A stretch of DNA of 22,607 nucleotides from Methanobacteriota archaeon. Lineage in GTDB: Archaea > Halobacteriota > Syntropharchaeia > JACQPP01. Numbering within the stretch: the stretch's first letter is position 1; each line of letters starts with the position of its first letter. The stretch spans positions 1 through 22,607 of the forward strand of contig JACQPP010000123.1 in the NCBI GenBank assembly GCA_016207465.1. The letters run 5' to 3'. This document shows positions 6,684 to 14,129 of the stretch, piece after piece. A program made the position numbers and the translations under genes. The notes under the pieces are model-generated. The model was given only the letters and a program-made list of their open reading frames with translations, was not told the origin of the DNA and ran no database searches.

Positions 6684-9375
6684 GGCTTCTCACCTCCATG
6701 GCGGGCCTCGCCGGAGGGGGCCCCTCGGCCCGGTAGACCTTCACCCGGGTGGCGGAGAAGGCCTCCAGCCCCCCGAGGCGGTCGTTCACGTTGGCCATGA
6801 TTTCGTTGGGGTTCACCCCGCGCCCCTTGGCCCACCTCCCGTAGACCCGGTGGCCCAGCTCGAATGGCATGTTCACCGTGTCGGGCCGCGCCCCCTCGAA
6901 GAGGACCGCCCGGGTCTGGAGCTTGCCCACCTGGGACTCCACCCAGACGGGGTCCCCATTGGCGATGCCCAGATGGTGGGCCGTGACGGGGTTGATTTCG
7001 ACCCAGGTGTCCCACTTCTCCCGCACGTGTGGCCCCAGGTTCTCTTGGAGGAAGGGGGTGTTGGCGCCGCGCCCCTCGGCGTGGGCCATCAGTTTGTAGG
7101 TGACCAAGTGGAGCGGGTACCGGGCCTCGTCCCCCGCGTAGCGGGGGGGCTCCCAGTGGGGGAGGAAGAGGGCCTCTCCCCGGGCCTGGAGTTGCAGGCC
7201 CTCCGCGATTTTCTCCAGGGCGTCGTGCTCGGAGATGTTCTCCTTCTGGGCCTTCTTCTTCGCCAGGTCCTCCAATTTGTGCTCCAGGTTCCCCGAGAGG
7301 AACTCGAAGCGGCCGGAGCCCGTGGCGAGAACTCGCTTCCACTCCCCGAAGGTGTATGGGGGGTCGGTCCAGACGCCGGTCTTGACGAACTCGCTCCAGA
7401 ACTCGTCGAAGGACTTCATGTCGGCGACTTTCTTGCCGCCGAGGCCCATGATTCCCTTCTTGGAGTCGTAGATTCCCTGGTAGGTGGACTTCAGGAGGTC
7501 TTCCGCATCCTTCCAGGGGAAGGACTCCCCCACGGTCCCCCCGATGGCCTTGGCCAGGAGGATGAGGGTCTCCCAGACGTTCTTCGTGTCGAAGAGAGGC
7601 TGAACCGCAGGTTCGCGGAGCCCCTGGATGGGGAAGCCCACGCTCGGGTAGATGGTGTCGTCCTGCCACCGCTCCAGGAAGGTGTGGTCGGGCAGGATGT
7701 AGTCGGCGTAAGCCGAGGTCTCGTCCATGTAGGGGGAGAAGGTCACGATGAGGCCGGGGAGTTTCTCGTAGGCCCGGTAGAATCGCTCCGGGTCCGGGGT
7801 GGAGAAGAGGGGGTTGGTGTAGTGGTGGAAGATGGTGTCCAGCTCGTAGGGCTTCCCCTCCAGGATGCGGTCGGGGATGTCCTGGTAGACCTTTCCCGCC
7901 ATGGGGTAGGTCTCGGTCCCGGCGTAGTCCACGCGGGGCTGGGCCACCCCCTTCTTGGCGATGTCGTCCTGCTTCACGGCGGGCCACGCCTTCAGCGGGG
8001 GCCCCTTCTGGACCGTGATTCCGCCGGGAGTGTCAATGCTCCCGATGAGCGCGCTGAGAGCGAGGACCGCTATGCGGGAATAGACCGCGTTGGTCTGCAT
8101 GCTTACCCCCCGCTCCCCTGCGGCGACGGCGGATTTGGTGGTGGCCAGTTCCCGGGCGAGGCGCTCAATGGTCTCCACGGAGACCCCCGTAATCTTCTCG
8201 GCCCATTCCGGAGTGGCCTCCTTCAGCACCTCGTCCCACCAGAGCTGGAGAACCGTATGGGCCTTCTTTCCCTCCACGGTGTACTCGCCCATGAGGGCCG
8301 ACTTTGTCGCAGGCGGGTCGTAGGCCAGGGTCTTCGTGGACCACACCGCCGTCTTCTGCGCTGCTTCATCCCACACCGTGTAGAGAGAATAGGTGGTCTT
8401 CTTGCCATCCTTCTCCTCCTCCACATTCTTCACCAGCAACTTGCCCTCCGCCACGAGGCTGGGGGCGTCGGTGTGCTCCCGGAGGAACTTCTCGTCGTAG
8501 AGTTTGTCGCGCACGATGACGTGGGCCATGGCGAGGGCCATGGCCCCATCGGTCTGGGGCTTGATGGAGACCCACTCGTCGGCCTTGGCCGCGGTGATTC
8601 CCATGCGGGCGTCCACCGACACGATTTTCGCCCGAACCGGGGTCCCCCGGCGCATGGTGCCATAGGCGCGGAGGAGGCGGGTGGTGGGCCGCCAGGCCTC
8701 CACGAAGGAGCCGCCAAAAGATATCAGGTATTTCGTGTTGTCCCAGTCGAAGCCGGAGTAGGACTTGAACCCCATGGCGGCGTAGTGTGCCTGGGGGGTG
8801 CCGTCGGCGCAGATGGAGGAGTGGCCCACGTCGTTCGGGCTCCCGTAAGCCGTGAGGAACCGGCCGTTGAGGCCACCCGACTGGCCCCGGAGGCGGCCCG
8901 ACAAGATGGCCAACTTGTGGGGCTCTCCGCGCTCCCGCAGTTTCCGCAGGTGGTCCGCCACCTCGGAGATGGCCTGGTCCCAGGAGATTTGGGTCCACTT
9001 CCCCTCCCCCCGCTTCCCCGCCCGCTTCATGGGCCCCTTGATGCGGTCGGGGTCGTAGAGAATCTGGAGCCCTATCTGCCCCTTGGGACATATTTTGCCG
9101 AGGTTGTTGGGGTTCGCCGGGTTTCCCTCGATTTTGATGGCCCGCCTCACGCCGTTCTCCTCCACGGTCCTCACCAGGATTCCGCACCCCGCGGGGCACT
9201 GGATGCAGACCCCGGGGACGGTGGTCACCTTGGGGGCGCTCCCCCCGTTGGGGGTCGGGGGCTGGGCCGCGGCCCGCAGGACCGGGGGATAGCGTTTCAG
9301 GGTGAGGTAGGCGGCGGTCCCGGCGGTGGCCGCGCCGGCGACCTTGATGAAGTCCCTACGGGTGAAAGCCCACAT
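6676..9375 (-). CDS. Tat-exported molybdopterin oxidoreductase, polysulfide/thiosulfate/selenate-reductase type
   Basis: An 899-residue catalytic subunit. The signal MWAFTRRDFIKVAGA carries twin arginines. A 4Fe-4S motif CIQCPAGC with a fourth cysteine in KICPKGQ follows. In NDVGHSSICADG the cysteine aligns with the Mo (or W) ligand of PsrA/PhsA-type enzymes. Substrate cannot be read from sequence; reduction of a sulfur, selenium or arsenic compound is the likely range. I placed the start at ATG 9375, right before the Tat motif, because a TATA-like TTTACATAAAG (9450-9459) would begin transcription near 9430. ATG 9438 would add 21 residues. The gene heads a catalytic, ferredoxin and NrfD trio. 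Confidence 0.88.
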   Translation of the reverse strand: MWAFTRRDFIKVAGAATAGTAAYLTLKRYPPVLRAAAQPPTPNGGSAPKVTTVPGVCIQCPAGCGILVRTVEENGVRRAIKIEGNPANPNNLGKICPKGQIGLQILYDPDRIKGPMKRAGKRGEGKWTQISWDQAISEVADHLRKLRERGEPHKLAILSGRLRGQSGGLNGRFLTAYGSPNDVGHSSICADGTPQAHYAAMGFKSYSGFDWDNTKYLISFGGSFVEAWRPTTRLLRAYGTMRRGTPVRAKIVSVDARMGITAAKADEWVSIKPQTDGAMALAMAHVIVRDKLYDEKFLREHTDAPSLVAEGKLLVKNVEEEKDGKKTTYSLYTVWDEAAQKTAVWSTKTLAYDPPATKSALMGEYTVEGKKAHTVLQLWWDEVLKEATPEWAEKITGVSVETIERLARELATTKSAVAAGERGVSMQTNAVYSRIAVLALSALIGSIDTPGGITVQKGPPLKAWPAVKQDDIAKKGVAQPRVDYAGTETYPMAGKVYQDIPDRILEGKPYELDTIFHHYTNPLFSTPDPERFYRAYEKLPGLIVTFSPYMDETSAYADYILPDHTFLERWQDDTIYPSVGFPIQGLREPAVQPLFDTKNVWETLILLAKAIGGTVGESFPWKDAEDLLKSTYQGIYDSKKGIMGLGGKKVADMKSFDEFWSEFVKTGVWTDPPYTFGEWKRVLATGSGRFEFLSGNLEHKLEDLAKKKAQKENISEHDALEKIAEGLQLQARGEALFLPHWEPPRYAGDEARYPLHLVTYKLMAHAEGRGANTPFLQENLGPHVREKWDTWVEINPVTAHHLGIANGDPVWVESQVGKLQTRAVLFEGARPDTVNMPFELGHRVYGRWAKGRGVNPNEIMANVNDRLGGLEAFSATRVKVYRAEGPPPARPAMEVRSHA

Positions 9376-9449
9376 CCAATCCGTAGCAAGGTAGAGATGT
9401 GGATAGTTCTTATCGTAGTAAATCCGGTAGCAGAACATCGCCTACCTAC

Positions 9450-9459
9450 TTTATGTAAA
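9450..9459 (-). promoter_or_regulatory. TATA-like box before the molybdopterin gene
   Basis: Minus-strand TTTTACATAA in the 64-base gap after the His-rich small gene. It may give a second, internal promoter for the catalytic gene and decides against the start at 9438. Confidence 0.4.
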
Positions 9460-9502
9460 ACCGGGGCCGGATGGCACCCGCAGGGACCTGCGTGGGGGCG
9501 GC

Positions 9503-9814
9503 TTATCCGGGCCCCAGGGGGAGGCGGGAGCGCGCCGCCCGGGAGTTGAACTCCTGGTAGGAGTAGGGTTCCCCGGGGTCGCCGAAGAGGAGTTTCCGCT
9601 TCTCGTATTCGGCCTTGGCCTTCTCGTAGGAGTTCCGCATGACTGCGGTGGCCCGCCCGAGGCTGGTCCGGTGGTCCCGGAGGTGGGCCCTGCCCTCCTC
9701 CAGGCTCCGGTGGGCGCGCCGGAGGGCCGTGCGGTGGGCCATCAGGTGGAGCGGGGGATAGTGGTGGTGGCCGTTGGATTCACCGTTGAACCGGGGGTCT
9801 CGCAGGGGGGCCAT
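9503..9814 (-). CDS. Unknown His-rich coiled-coil protein
   Basis: A 103-residue protein I do not recognise. Residues 15-26 are rich in histidine (NGHHHYPPLHLMAH), followed by a long charged helix (about 27-75) with repeated Arg, Glu and Lys suited to a coiled coil, then FGDPGEPYSYQEFNSR. It has no signal peptide or membrane helix. A GGAG ribosome binding site lies just upstream of ATG 9814 and a TATATGATATAG box at about 9862-9877, so it heads a transcript into the molybdopterin operon. The histidines suggest metal binding. A role in maturation of the downstream enzyme is a guess from position. Confidence 0.6.
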   Translation of the reverse strand: MAPLRDPRFNGESNGHHHYPPLHLMAHRTALRRAHRSLEEGRAHLRDHRTSLGRATAVMRNSYEKAKAEYEKRKLLFGDPGEPYSYQEFNSRAARSRLPLGPG

Positions 9815-9861
9815 CGCGTCTCCAGGAGGGCGGTGGCCCCGCCAGCGGCTAACGGTTCTCT

Positions 9862-9940
9862 ATATCATATATGACACACTACATAGGACTATGGAGGGTC
9901 TATTCCCCTATGGCCTCTACGGTGCGCTACGTCGCGCTAC
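9862..9940 (-). promoter_or_regulatory. TATA box and upstream array of phased CTA triplets
   Basis: The minus-strand TATA-like box (about 9862-9877) is preceded by seven CTA triplets starting at 9879, 9889, 9900, 9908, 9917, 9927 and 9937. Intervals are 10, 11, 8, 9, 10 and 10 bp, close to one helical turn. The last one is the stop codon (TAG) of the upstream gene. Such phasing suggests a protein array or bending upstream of the respiratory operon promoter. Confidence 0.45.
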
Positions 9941-10812
9941 AGGGGGTCTGTAGGGATACGCAGAATCTGTTCGCGGCGTTCCGCCCGGGTGGCCCGGGGC
10001 CCGGATGGGGGGCGGAGGAGGTGGAGGACCTTGGCGAGGACCTCGGAGGCCCCCGGTTCCAGTTCCAGGGTCCCCTCCTCTTCGCGGAGCCAGCCGGGTC
10101 CCGGGGCGGCGGGGCGGAGGCAGACGTGGCGGAGCCCCGCGGGGGTCTCCCGGTAGGCCTGGCGGGTCCGGAGGGAGACGAGGAAGCGGCCCCCCGGGCC
10201 GTCCACGGCCACGGTGTCGCCGAGGAGGGCCACCCCGTGGAGGCGGAGGCGGCGGAGGACACGGGCCACCTGTTCCCCCCGGGCGGGGTGGGGGACGAGG
10301 GCCCGGCGGGGGTTCATGTCGCGGAGGAGGAGGATGCCCGAGTGGCGGAGGAGGAGGTGGTCGAGGCCGGTCCGGCGGACGAGGTAGGTCCGGCCGGTCC
10401 CGATGATGGTGGCCTCGTGGTCGCTGCCCACGGGGGAGATTCGGACCCAGCGCAGCCCCGGGGACTCAATGTGTGGAGACTGCTTGTAGAGGTCGGCCAG
10501 CATGGGTGTGGAGCGGAGGATGGAGAGCCCGCGGGGGGAGCGCCCCTGGAGTGCGCCGAATCTCGCCGCGTCCCGGGCTTCTCCGGGGGAGAGGATGCGG
10601 GGCTCGAGGGCCACCAGCCCCGTCGAGGTGAGGCGGTAGCCCCCGTTTTCGCCCCGGAGGCAGTAGGCGGTGGGCCCCAGGGAGAAGGAGAGGCATCCCT
10701 CGCCCTCCAGTTGGTCCACCATCCCGCAGAGCCGGAGGGATGGCAGGGCGTTGGAGGGGCAGAAGGGGGTCCTCGGGCGGAGGTAGAGGTCCGACAGCGG
10801 GGAGGAACTCAT
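9937..10812 (-). CDS. Unknown protein coupled to a MoaD-like gene
   Basis: A 291-residue soluble protein that I cannot assign. The N-terminal part (about 25-75) ends in GGYRLTSTGLVALEP, which resembles the wing of a winged-helix domain. The middle holds LRWVRISPVGSDHEATIIGT and LLLRHSGILLLRDMNPRRA. The C-terminal third is rich in Arg, Pro and Leu. Its ATG (10812) overlaps the MoaD-like stop by 4 bp (ATGA), so the two are translationally coupled. A cysteine in LCGM and another in AYCLR are present but no metal motif. A cofactor or sulfur-transfer role is inferred only from the MoaD coupling and the molybdoenzyme operon downstream. Confidence 0.6.
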   Translation of the reverse strand: MSSSPLSDLYLRPRTPFCPSNALPSLRLCGMVDQLEGEGCLSFSLGPTAYCLRGENGGYRLTSTGLVALEPRILSPGEARDAARFGALQGRSPRGLSILRSTPMLADLYKQSPHIESPGLRWVRISPVGSDHEATIIGTGRTYLVRRTGLDHLLLRHSGILLLRDMNPRRALVPHPARGEQVARVLRRLRLHGVALLGDTVAVDGPGGRFLVSLRTRQAYRETPAGLRHVCLRPAAPGPGWLREEEGTLELEPGASEVLAKVLHLLRPPSGPRATRAERREQILRIPTDPL

Positions 10813-10994
10813 CCGCCGGCGATGCGGGGGAGGAACAGCACGTGGCTCCCGGGCTCCACCCGCGTCCCCTCCAGGTCCTCCACCCTCTCCCCGTTGATGA
10901 ACACGTGGGCCATCCCCTGGGCGAGGAGGGACTGCTGGTGGGGAGTGAGGAGCTCCGAGAGAGAGGTGACCGATGGAGAGACCAGGCGCTGCAT
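10809..10994 (-). CDS. MoaD/ThiS-like ubiquitin-fold sulfur carrier
   Basis: A 61-residue protein ending in the diagnostic diglycine (FLPRIAGG), preceded by VFINGERVEDLEGTRVEPGS, typical of the ubiquitin fold. In MoaD the last glycine becomes a thiocarboxylate and donates sulfur to molybdopterin. The usual first beta strand appears to be missing or very short, since family members start with a strand like MKVKVRLF. TTG at 11000 would add two residues only. The TATA-like TTACATATTC lies about 20-25 bases upstream of ATG 10994 and no ribosome binding site is visible, so the mRNA is probably leaderless. Confidence 0.75.
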   Translation of the reverse strand: MQRLVSPSVTSLSELLTPHQQSLLAQGMAHVFINGERVEDLEGTRVEPGSHVLFLPRIAGG

Positions 10995-11009
10995 GACCAA
11001 AAACCGGGG

Positions 11010-11039
11010 AGAATATGTAACTTACTGACATTACGTGGA
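11010..11039 (-). promoter_or_regulatory. Promoter of the MoaD-like gene with shared 19-bp motif
   Basis: The plus-strand text CTTACTGACATTACGTGGA (11021-11039) keeps the two TAC triplets 9 bp apart and matches the TauE-gene motif at 13 of 19 positions. It directly adjoins the minus-strand TATA-like box (11010-11020), where a regulator would compete with transcription factor B. Confidence 0.45.
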
Positions 11040-11123
11040 ACTTAAGATTTCCGGAGGATGGAGCCGGGCCCGGGGAGACGTAGGCCACATACTTTCTGTG
11101 GAGAACCTTCATCCCCCTACATA

Positions 11124-11139
11124 GACAACCCAGGTTGTC
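11124..11139. promoter_or_regulatory. Palindromic operator candidate before the P-II-like gene
   Basis: GACAACCCAGGTTGTC consists of 7-bp arms around CA and ends 10 bases before the ATG at 11150. A CTACATAGA box just upstream (about 11118-11126) is at TATA distance for a leaderless transcript. Confidence 0.45.
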
Positions 11140-11149
11140 AGTGGCAGCG

Positions 11150-11467
11150 ATGAAGAAACTGGAACTGGTCTTTCCCGAGTGGCGCTGGCCCCAGTTGCAG
11201 AGGGTCCTGGAGGAGAACAAGGTCTCCCGCTACATCGTGACTCCGGTGCGGGCCCACGGGGCCCCGCGGGTCTATCAGTGGCGGGGGGACTCCTATCTCT
11301 CGCCTCTCCACGGGCGTCTCCTGCTGGGGGCGGTGGTCCCGGAGGATGAAGTCCAGCACATCGGGAGCCTCCTTCTGGGGGCGGCGGGGCCGGAGGCGGA
11401 CCTGCTGGTGCTCCCGGTGGAGGCGGCGGGAGAGGCGCCCCGGGTGGCGCGGACTGTCCCCGAGTGA
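11150..11467 (+). CDS. P-II-like small signalling protein
   Basis: A 105-residue protein with the ferredoxin-like fold pattern of P-II relatives: MKKLELVFPEWRWPQLQRVL, then VSRYIVTPVRAHG, a variable loop, GRLLLGAVVPEDEVQHIGSL and DLLVLPVEAA. It lacks the classic T-loop sequence of GlnB/GlnK. Divergent P-II-like proteins usually bind nucleotides or bicarbonate-linked ligands and control a transporter or enzyme; no ammonium transporter is next to it. It is divergent from the MoaD-like gene and 52 bases before the TrmB-type regulator. I chose ATG 11150; a TTG at 11135 would lie inside the palindrome. Confidence 0.65.
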   Translation: MKKLELVFPEWRWPQLQRVLEENKVSRYIVTPVRAHGAPRVYQWRGDSYLSPLHGRLLLGAVVPEDEVQHIGSLLLGAAGPEADLLVLPVEAAGEAPRVARTVPE

Positions 11468-11491
11468 ACCCGAAAAGAGAGGTGTAAGGAA

Positions 11492-11499
11492 TTTATATT
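11492..11499 (+). promoter_or_regulatory. TATA box of the TrmB-type regulator
   Basis: TTTATATT lies with its centre about 25 bases before GTG 11520, so transcription should begin at the start codon itself. Confidence 0.6.
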
Positions 11500-11519
11500 G
11501 AGTCTTCTCTGTCACCGGC

Positions 11520-12737
11520 GTGGGGTACGGGGGCAACCTTTTTCCCCGGCTCGGTTTTGTTGGGTTTGTGCCTCTCGAATCGAAGTCCCGCCTCCAGACC
11601 CTGCTGGACCTGGGGCTGACGGAGTATCAGGCGAAGGCCTATCTGGCGCTGGTGGAGACGGGCTCGGCCACCGCCGGCCAGTTGCCCGCGGAGTCGGGGG
11701 TTCCCCGCACGCGGATTTACGCGACCATGGAGCAGTTGAACGAGAAGGGGCTGGTGAAGATTCTGCCGGAGACCCCCATCCGCTACCGGCCGGTGCCGGT
11801 CCAGGAGTTCCTTCGGCGGCGGGCCGAGGAGATGCGCTCCCGGGCAGGGGAAATGGAGGCCCTCCAGGAGACCTATGGCCGGGAGTTCGCCATCCGGGAC
11901 AGGGGGGCTCCGGAGCCGGGGGGTTCCTTTGAGGTCTGCAAGGGGAGGGCGGGGGTGCGGGAGAAGCTCCTCCTGATGTGGGGCGGCGCCCGGAGGTCCA
12001 TCGAGTTCGTGGGCTCGGGCCACAGCCCCGCCCGTCTCCTGGGGAAGCTCTACAGCGTGGCCCGGGAGCGGAAGGAGGATGGGGTGCGGGTGCGGTTCAT
12101 CTTCCCCATTGGGACCCCCCACATGGAGCGGGTCCAGAGTGCCTTCTCGGAGTTCGAGGTGCGGTTCGCCCTGGAGGTCCCCCCGGTGGACGCCTGCACG
12201 GTGGATGGCCGCGAGGGCATCCTCATCCACCACATCCCCGACGACCCCGACCCCTACAAGGGGGAGGACACCGCCATCTGGTGGGATGACCCGGCCATCC
12301 TGAAGTCCCGCGTCGTGCTCTTCGAGAATTCCTGGGAAGACTCCGCGGGGCTGGAGAGACCCACCCTGGCCCTGGTGCCGGCCGCCCTGCGGGGCTGGCT
12401 GGAGCAGCCCGGGGTCCGGCCGAAACCCCTGCTGGAGGAGATGGCCCGGGGGCTGGGGGCCCAGATGGCCGCCTCCATCCGGGGGAACACGGTCCCGGCC
12501 ATCCTCCGGGAGCTGAACTCGGTCTTCACGGAGGCGGAGGTCGCCCATGTGGGCAAGGGGAAGGGGGACCGGGTCTATGTCCGCTGCCGCTACCACGAAA
12601 TCACCGGGAGGTGCCCGGAGTATGACACCTTCTGCCGCACCCTTCTGAAGACGGTCCTGGAGGAGAAACTGGGGCCAGGCGCCGTGGAGGAGGTCACCCA
12701 CACCCGGCCCGAGGGGTGCTCGGTGACGCTGAAATAA
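11520..12737 (+). CDS. TrmB-family transcriptional regulator with a cysteine-bearing C-terminus
   Basis: A 405-residue protein. Residues about 24-90 are a TrmB winged helix (LLDLGLTEYQAKAYLALVET, then SGVPRTRIYATMEQLNEKGL). A short coiled coil follows (about 100-125). The middle (about 140-270) is the phospholipase D-like effector region of TrmB proteins (ARRSIEFVGSGHS). Unusual is the last 60 residues, with YVRCRYHEITGRCPEYDTFC and GCSVTLK: four cysteines that could bind metal or sense redox, recalling V4R-type sensor tails. The GTG at 11520 fits a leaderless mRNA. A downstream GTG near 11570 (PLESKSRLQ) is the alternative start. It is a candidate regulator for the nearby respiratory genes. 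Confidence 0.82.
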   Translation: MGYGGNLFPRLGFVGFVPLESKSRLQTLLDLGLTEYQAKAYLALVETGSATAGQLPAESGVPRTRIYATMEQLNEKGLVKILPETPIRYRPVPVQEFLRRRAEEMRSRAGEMEALQETYGREFAIRDRGAPEPGGSFEVCKGRAGVREKLLLMWGGARRSIEFVGSGHSPARLLGKLYSVARERKEDGVRVRFIFPIGTPHMERVQSAFSEFEVRFALEVPPVDACTVDGREGILIHHIPDDPDPYKGEDTAIWWDDPAILKSRVVLFENSWEDSAGLERPTLALVPAALRGWLEQPGVRPKPLLEEMARGLGAQMAASIRGNTVPAILRELNSVFTEAEVAHVGKGKGDRVYVRCRYHEITGRCPEYDTFCRTLLKTVLEEKLGPGAVEEVTHTRPEGCSVTLK

Positions 12738-12739
12738 TC

Positions 12740-12765
12740 CGCAGATTACGCAGATTGCGCAGATT
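12740..12765. repeat. Three tandem 9-bp repeats between convergent genes
   Basis: CGCAGATT occurs at 12740-12747, 12749-12756 and 12758-12765, a 9-bp period. The repeats encode the last residues of the minus-strand acetyltransferase (KSAQSA) and lie just past the TrmB-gene stop. Confidence 0.7.
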
Positions 12766-13432
12766 TCCGTGCAACGAGAGACATGGGTGGTTTCGCCGGA
12801 CAAGGCGAGGGTCCGGCGGGTTCTTCCGTGATGTCGAGGCTGACCTCGTAGGTTCCCGCGTAGAGGTGGGCCTCCAGGGGGAATCCCAGGTGGCGCATCA
12901 CATCCATCATCATGTGGTTCTCGGCCAGCACGGCGGCCCGGAGCCGCCGGAGTCCCCGGTCCCGGGCGAGGGAGGCGAGGCGGAGCAGGAGGTGGGTGCC
13001 GAGGCCCAGGCCCGGGTATCCGTCGCGGACCACCACCGCGAAGTCGGCCTCGGGGATTCCGGGGAGGGCCTCGTAGCGGGCCACGCCGAGGATGCGCTCC
13101 CCGGTGGGGTCGAGGGCCACGATGGCCTCCCGGCAGCGGTGGTCCACCTCGGTGAACCGCCGCAGTTCGCCGGGGGAGAGGGGGCCGCGGGGGCCGAAGA
13201 ACCGGAGGTAGAGGGTCTCCGGGGAGAGCGACTTGTGGTGCTCCTCCAGGAGGGGTTTGTCCTCCGGCTCCACGGGACGCAGGAGCACCGGGGAGCCTTC
13301 CGACTGCGTCGAAAAACCCCCGGCTCCGCCCTGTGCTGAACGCCGCCCCTGCGGGGGCGGCGTTGGCCAACCACGCGGACCCGGGGGTCCTCCCAGGAGG
13401 CTCACCCTCCACGGGGGGGCACCGACCGTCAT
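12746..13432 (-). CDS. GNAT-family N-acetyltransferase
   Basis: Up to 228 residues. The GNAT core starts at VLLRPVEPEDKPLLEEHHKS and has strands AIVALDPTGERILGVARYE and DFAVVVRDGYPGLGLGTHLL, where the R-x2-G/A-x-G loop of GNATs would bind acetyl-CoA (here YPGLGLGTHLL), then NHMMMDVMRHLGFP. The substrate is unknown. ATG 13432 overlaps the SCP2-like stop by 4 bp, but it adds about 48 Gly/Pro-rich residues over a hairpin. GTG 13288 with GGAAGG upstream would give a 180-residue enzyme of normal length. I give the longer frame and consider the short start about equally likely. Confidence 0.8.
   Translation of the reverse strand: MTVGAPPWRVSLLGGPPGPRGWPTPPPQGRRSAQGGAGGFSTQSEGSPVLLRPVEPEDKPLLEEHHKSLSPETLYLRFFGPRGPLSPGELRRFTEVDHRCREAIVALDPTGERILGVARYEALPGIPEADFAVVVRDGYPGLGLGTHLLLRLASLARDRGLRRLRAAVLAENHMMMDVMRHLGFPLEAHLYAGTYEVSLDITEEPAGPSPCPAKPPMSLVARKSAQSA
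13339..13364 (-). terminator. Perfect 11-bp hairpin upstream of the GNAT core
   Basis: AACGCCGCCCC and GGGGCGGCGTT enclose a 4-base loop. On the minus strand a TTTTT run follows about 25 bases later. It could end the SCP2-like transcript, which would mean that the acetyltransferase begins at 13288. Confidence 0.4.
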
Positions 13433-13893
13433 TTCTTCTCTCCCCCCGCGGGTTCGAGGTGGCAGGCGAGGCCCTCCAGGAGGGAGATGAGGGACATGAA
13501 CTGGGGGACCTCCCCCTCGACCTTCGCCTCCCCCGTCAGGTAGGCCTCGATGAGGGCCCCGGCGGGGTGGCGGGTCAGGGCCCGCTGGGCGGCCGCAGGC
13601 GGAAGGGCAACCTGGGCGGCCGCGAGCTCGGGGTCGGTGTGGTGGGAGAGTTTTCCCCCCCGGACCTGGACGCAGGTCAGGGGCTTGCCGTCGGGGAGGG
13701 CGAAGGCCACGTGGAGGTCGGGGGCGTGGGAGACCTCCCAGGCGAGGGGGCCCCGGGGCACAGCGAGTTCCTCCAGCGCGTTGAAGAGGAGGTAGAGGTC
13801 CCCCGGGGCGGCTTTTCCATGGCGGCGCAGGTGGCAGAGGCGGTCCAGTGCACCCGGGGACCCCGGAGCCGGGGGTCCCCCTCGGCCGGGCAT
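13429..13893 (-). CDS. SCP2-like sterol-carrier-fold protein
   Basis: A protein of 154 residues from ATG 13893. The segment DLHVAFALPDGKPLTCVQVR, with the later LTRHPAGALIEAYLTGEAKV and EGEVPQFMSLISLLEGL, follows the SCP2 fold, where the last helix packs on a hydrophobic tunnel. Such proteins bind lipids or acyl groups, often as a stand-alone domain or next to an acetyltransferase, as here. The start is uncertain: the frame is open up to a GTG at 14136 directly after the previous stop, but the added 81 residues are Pro/Arg/Gly-rich and look non-coding. The 240 bases at 13894-14136 therefore hold no gene I can support. Confidence 0.6.
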   Translation of the reverse strand: MPGRGGPPAPGSPGALDRLCHLRRHGKAAPGDLYLLFNALEELAVPRGPLAWEVSHAPDLHVAFALPDGKPLTCVQVRGGKLSHHTDPELAAAQVALPPAAAQRALTRHPAGALIEAYLTGEAKVEGEVPQFMSLISLLEGLACHLEPAGGEKK

Positions 13894-14129
13894 CGGTCTC
13901 AGCCCCCGCGCGGGGGAGGAGGGAAGACCGGCTCCGGGCGGCTGGGGCGGAGAGGGGGGCGGAAACGCGTCGCCTCCCCGCGGGCCCCGGACTCCTGGAG
14001 AGGAGGGGATTCGGGTTGAGGGGATGGACTCCCTGTCTCCGGGGCCGGTCTTCCCTGGGAGTGTGGCTGGTCGGGTTCCATGGGACTCCCAAGGGAGATG
14101 TTGGACGGTTTCCCCCGATAAGGGGTATT

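Noticed and set aside
6361..9549. A 1062-codon open frame on the plus strand opposite the molybdopterin gene, and a 658-codon one at 4824-6800
   Set aside because: Both are antisense to clear catalytic, ferredoxin and NrfD genes. Their composition (repeated Gly, Glu, His, Asp, no family motif) is what the reverse strand of GC-rich codons gives.
11493..13412. A 639-codon minus-strand open frame opposite the TrmB-type gene
   Set aside because: It is Pro/Gly/Arg-rich with no domain, while the plus strand encodes a full TrmB protein with its own TATA box.
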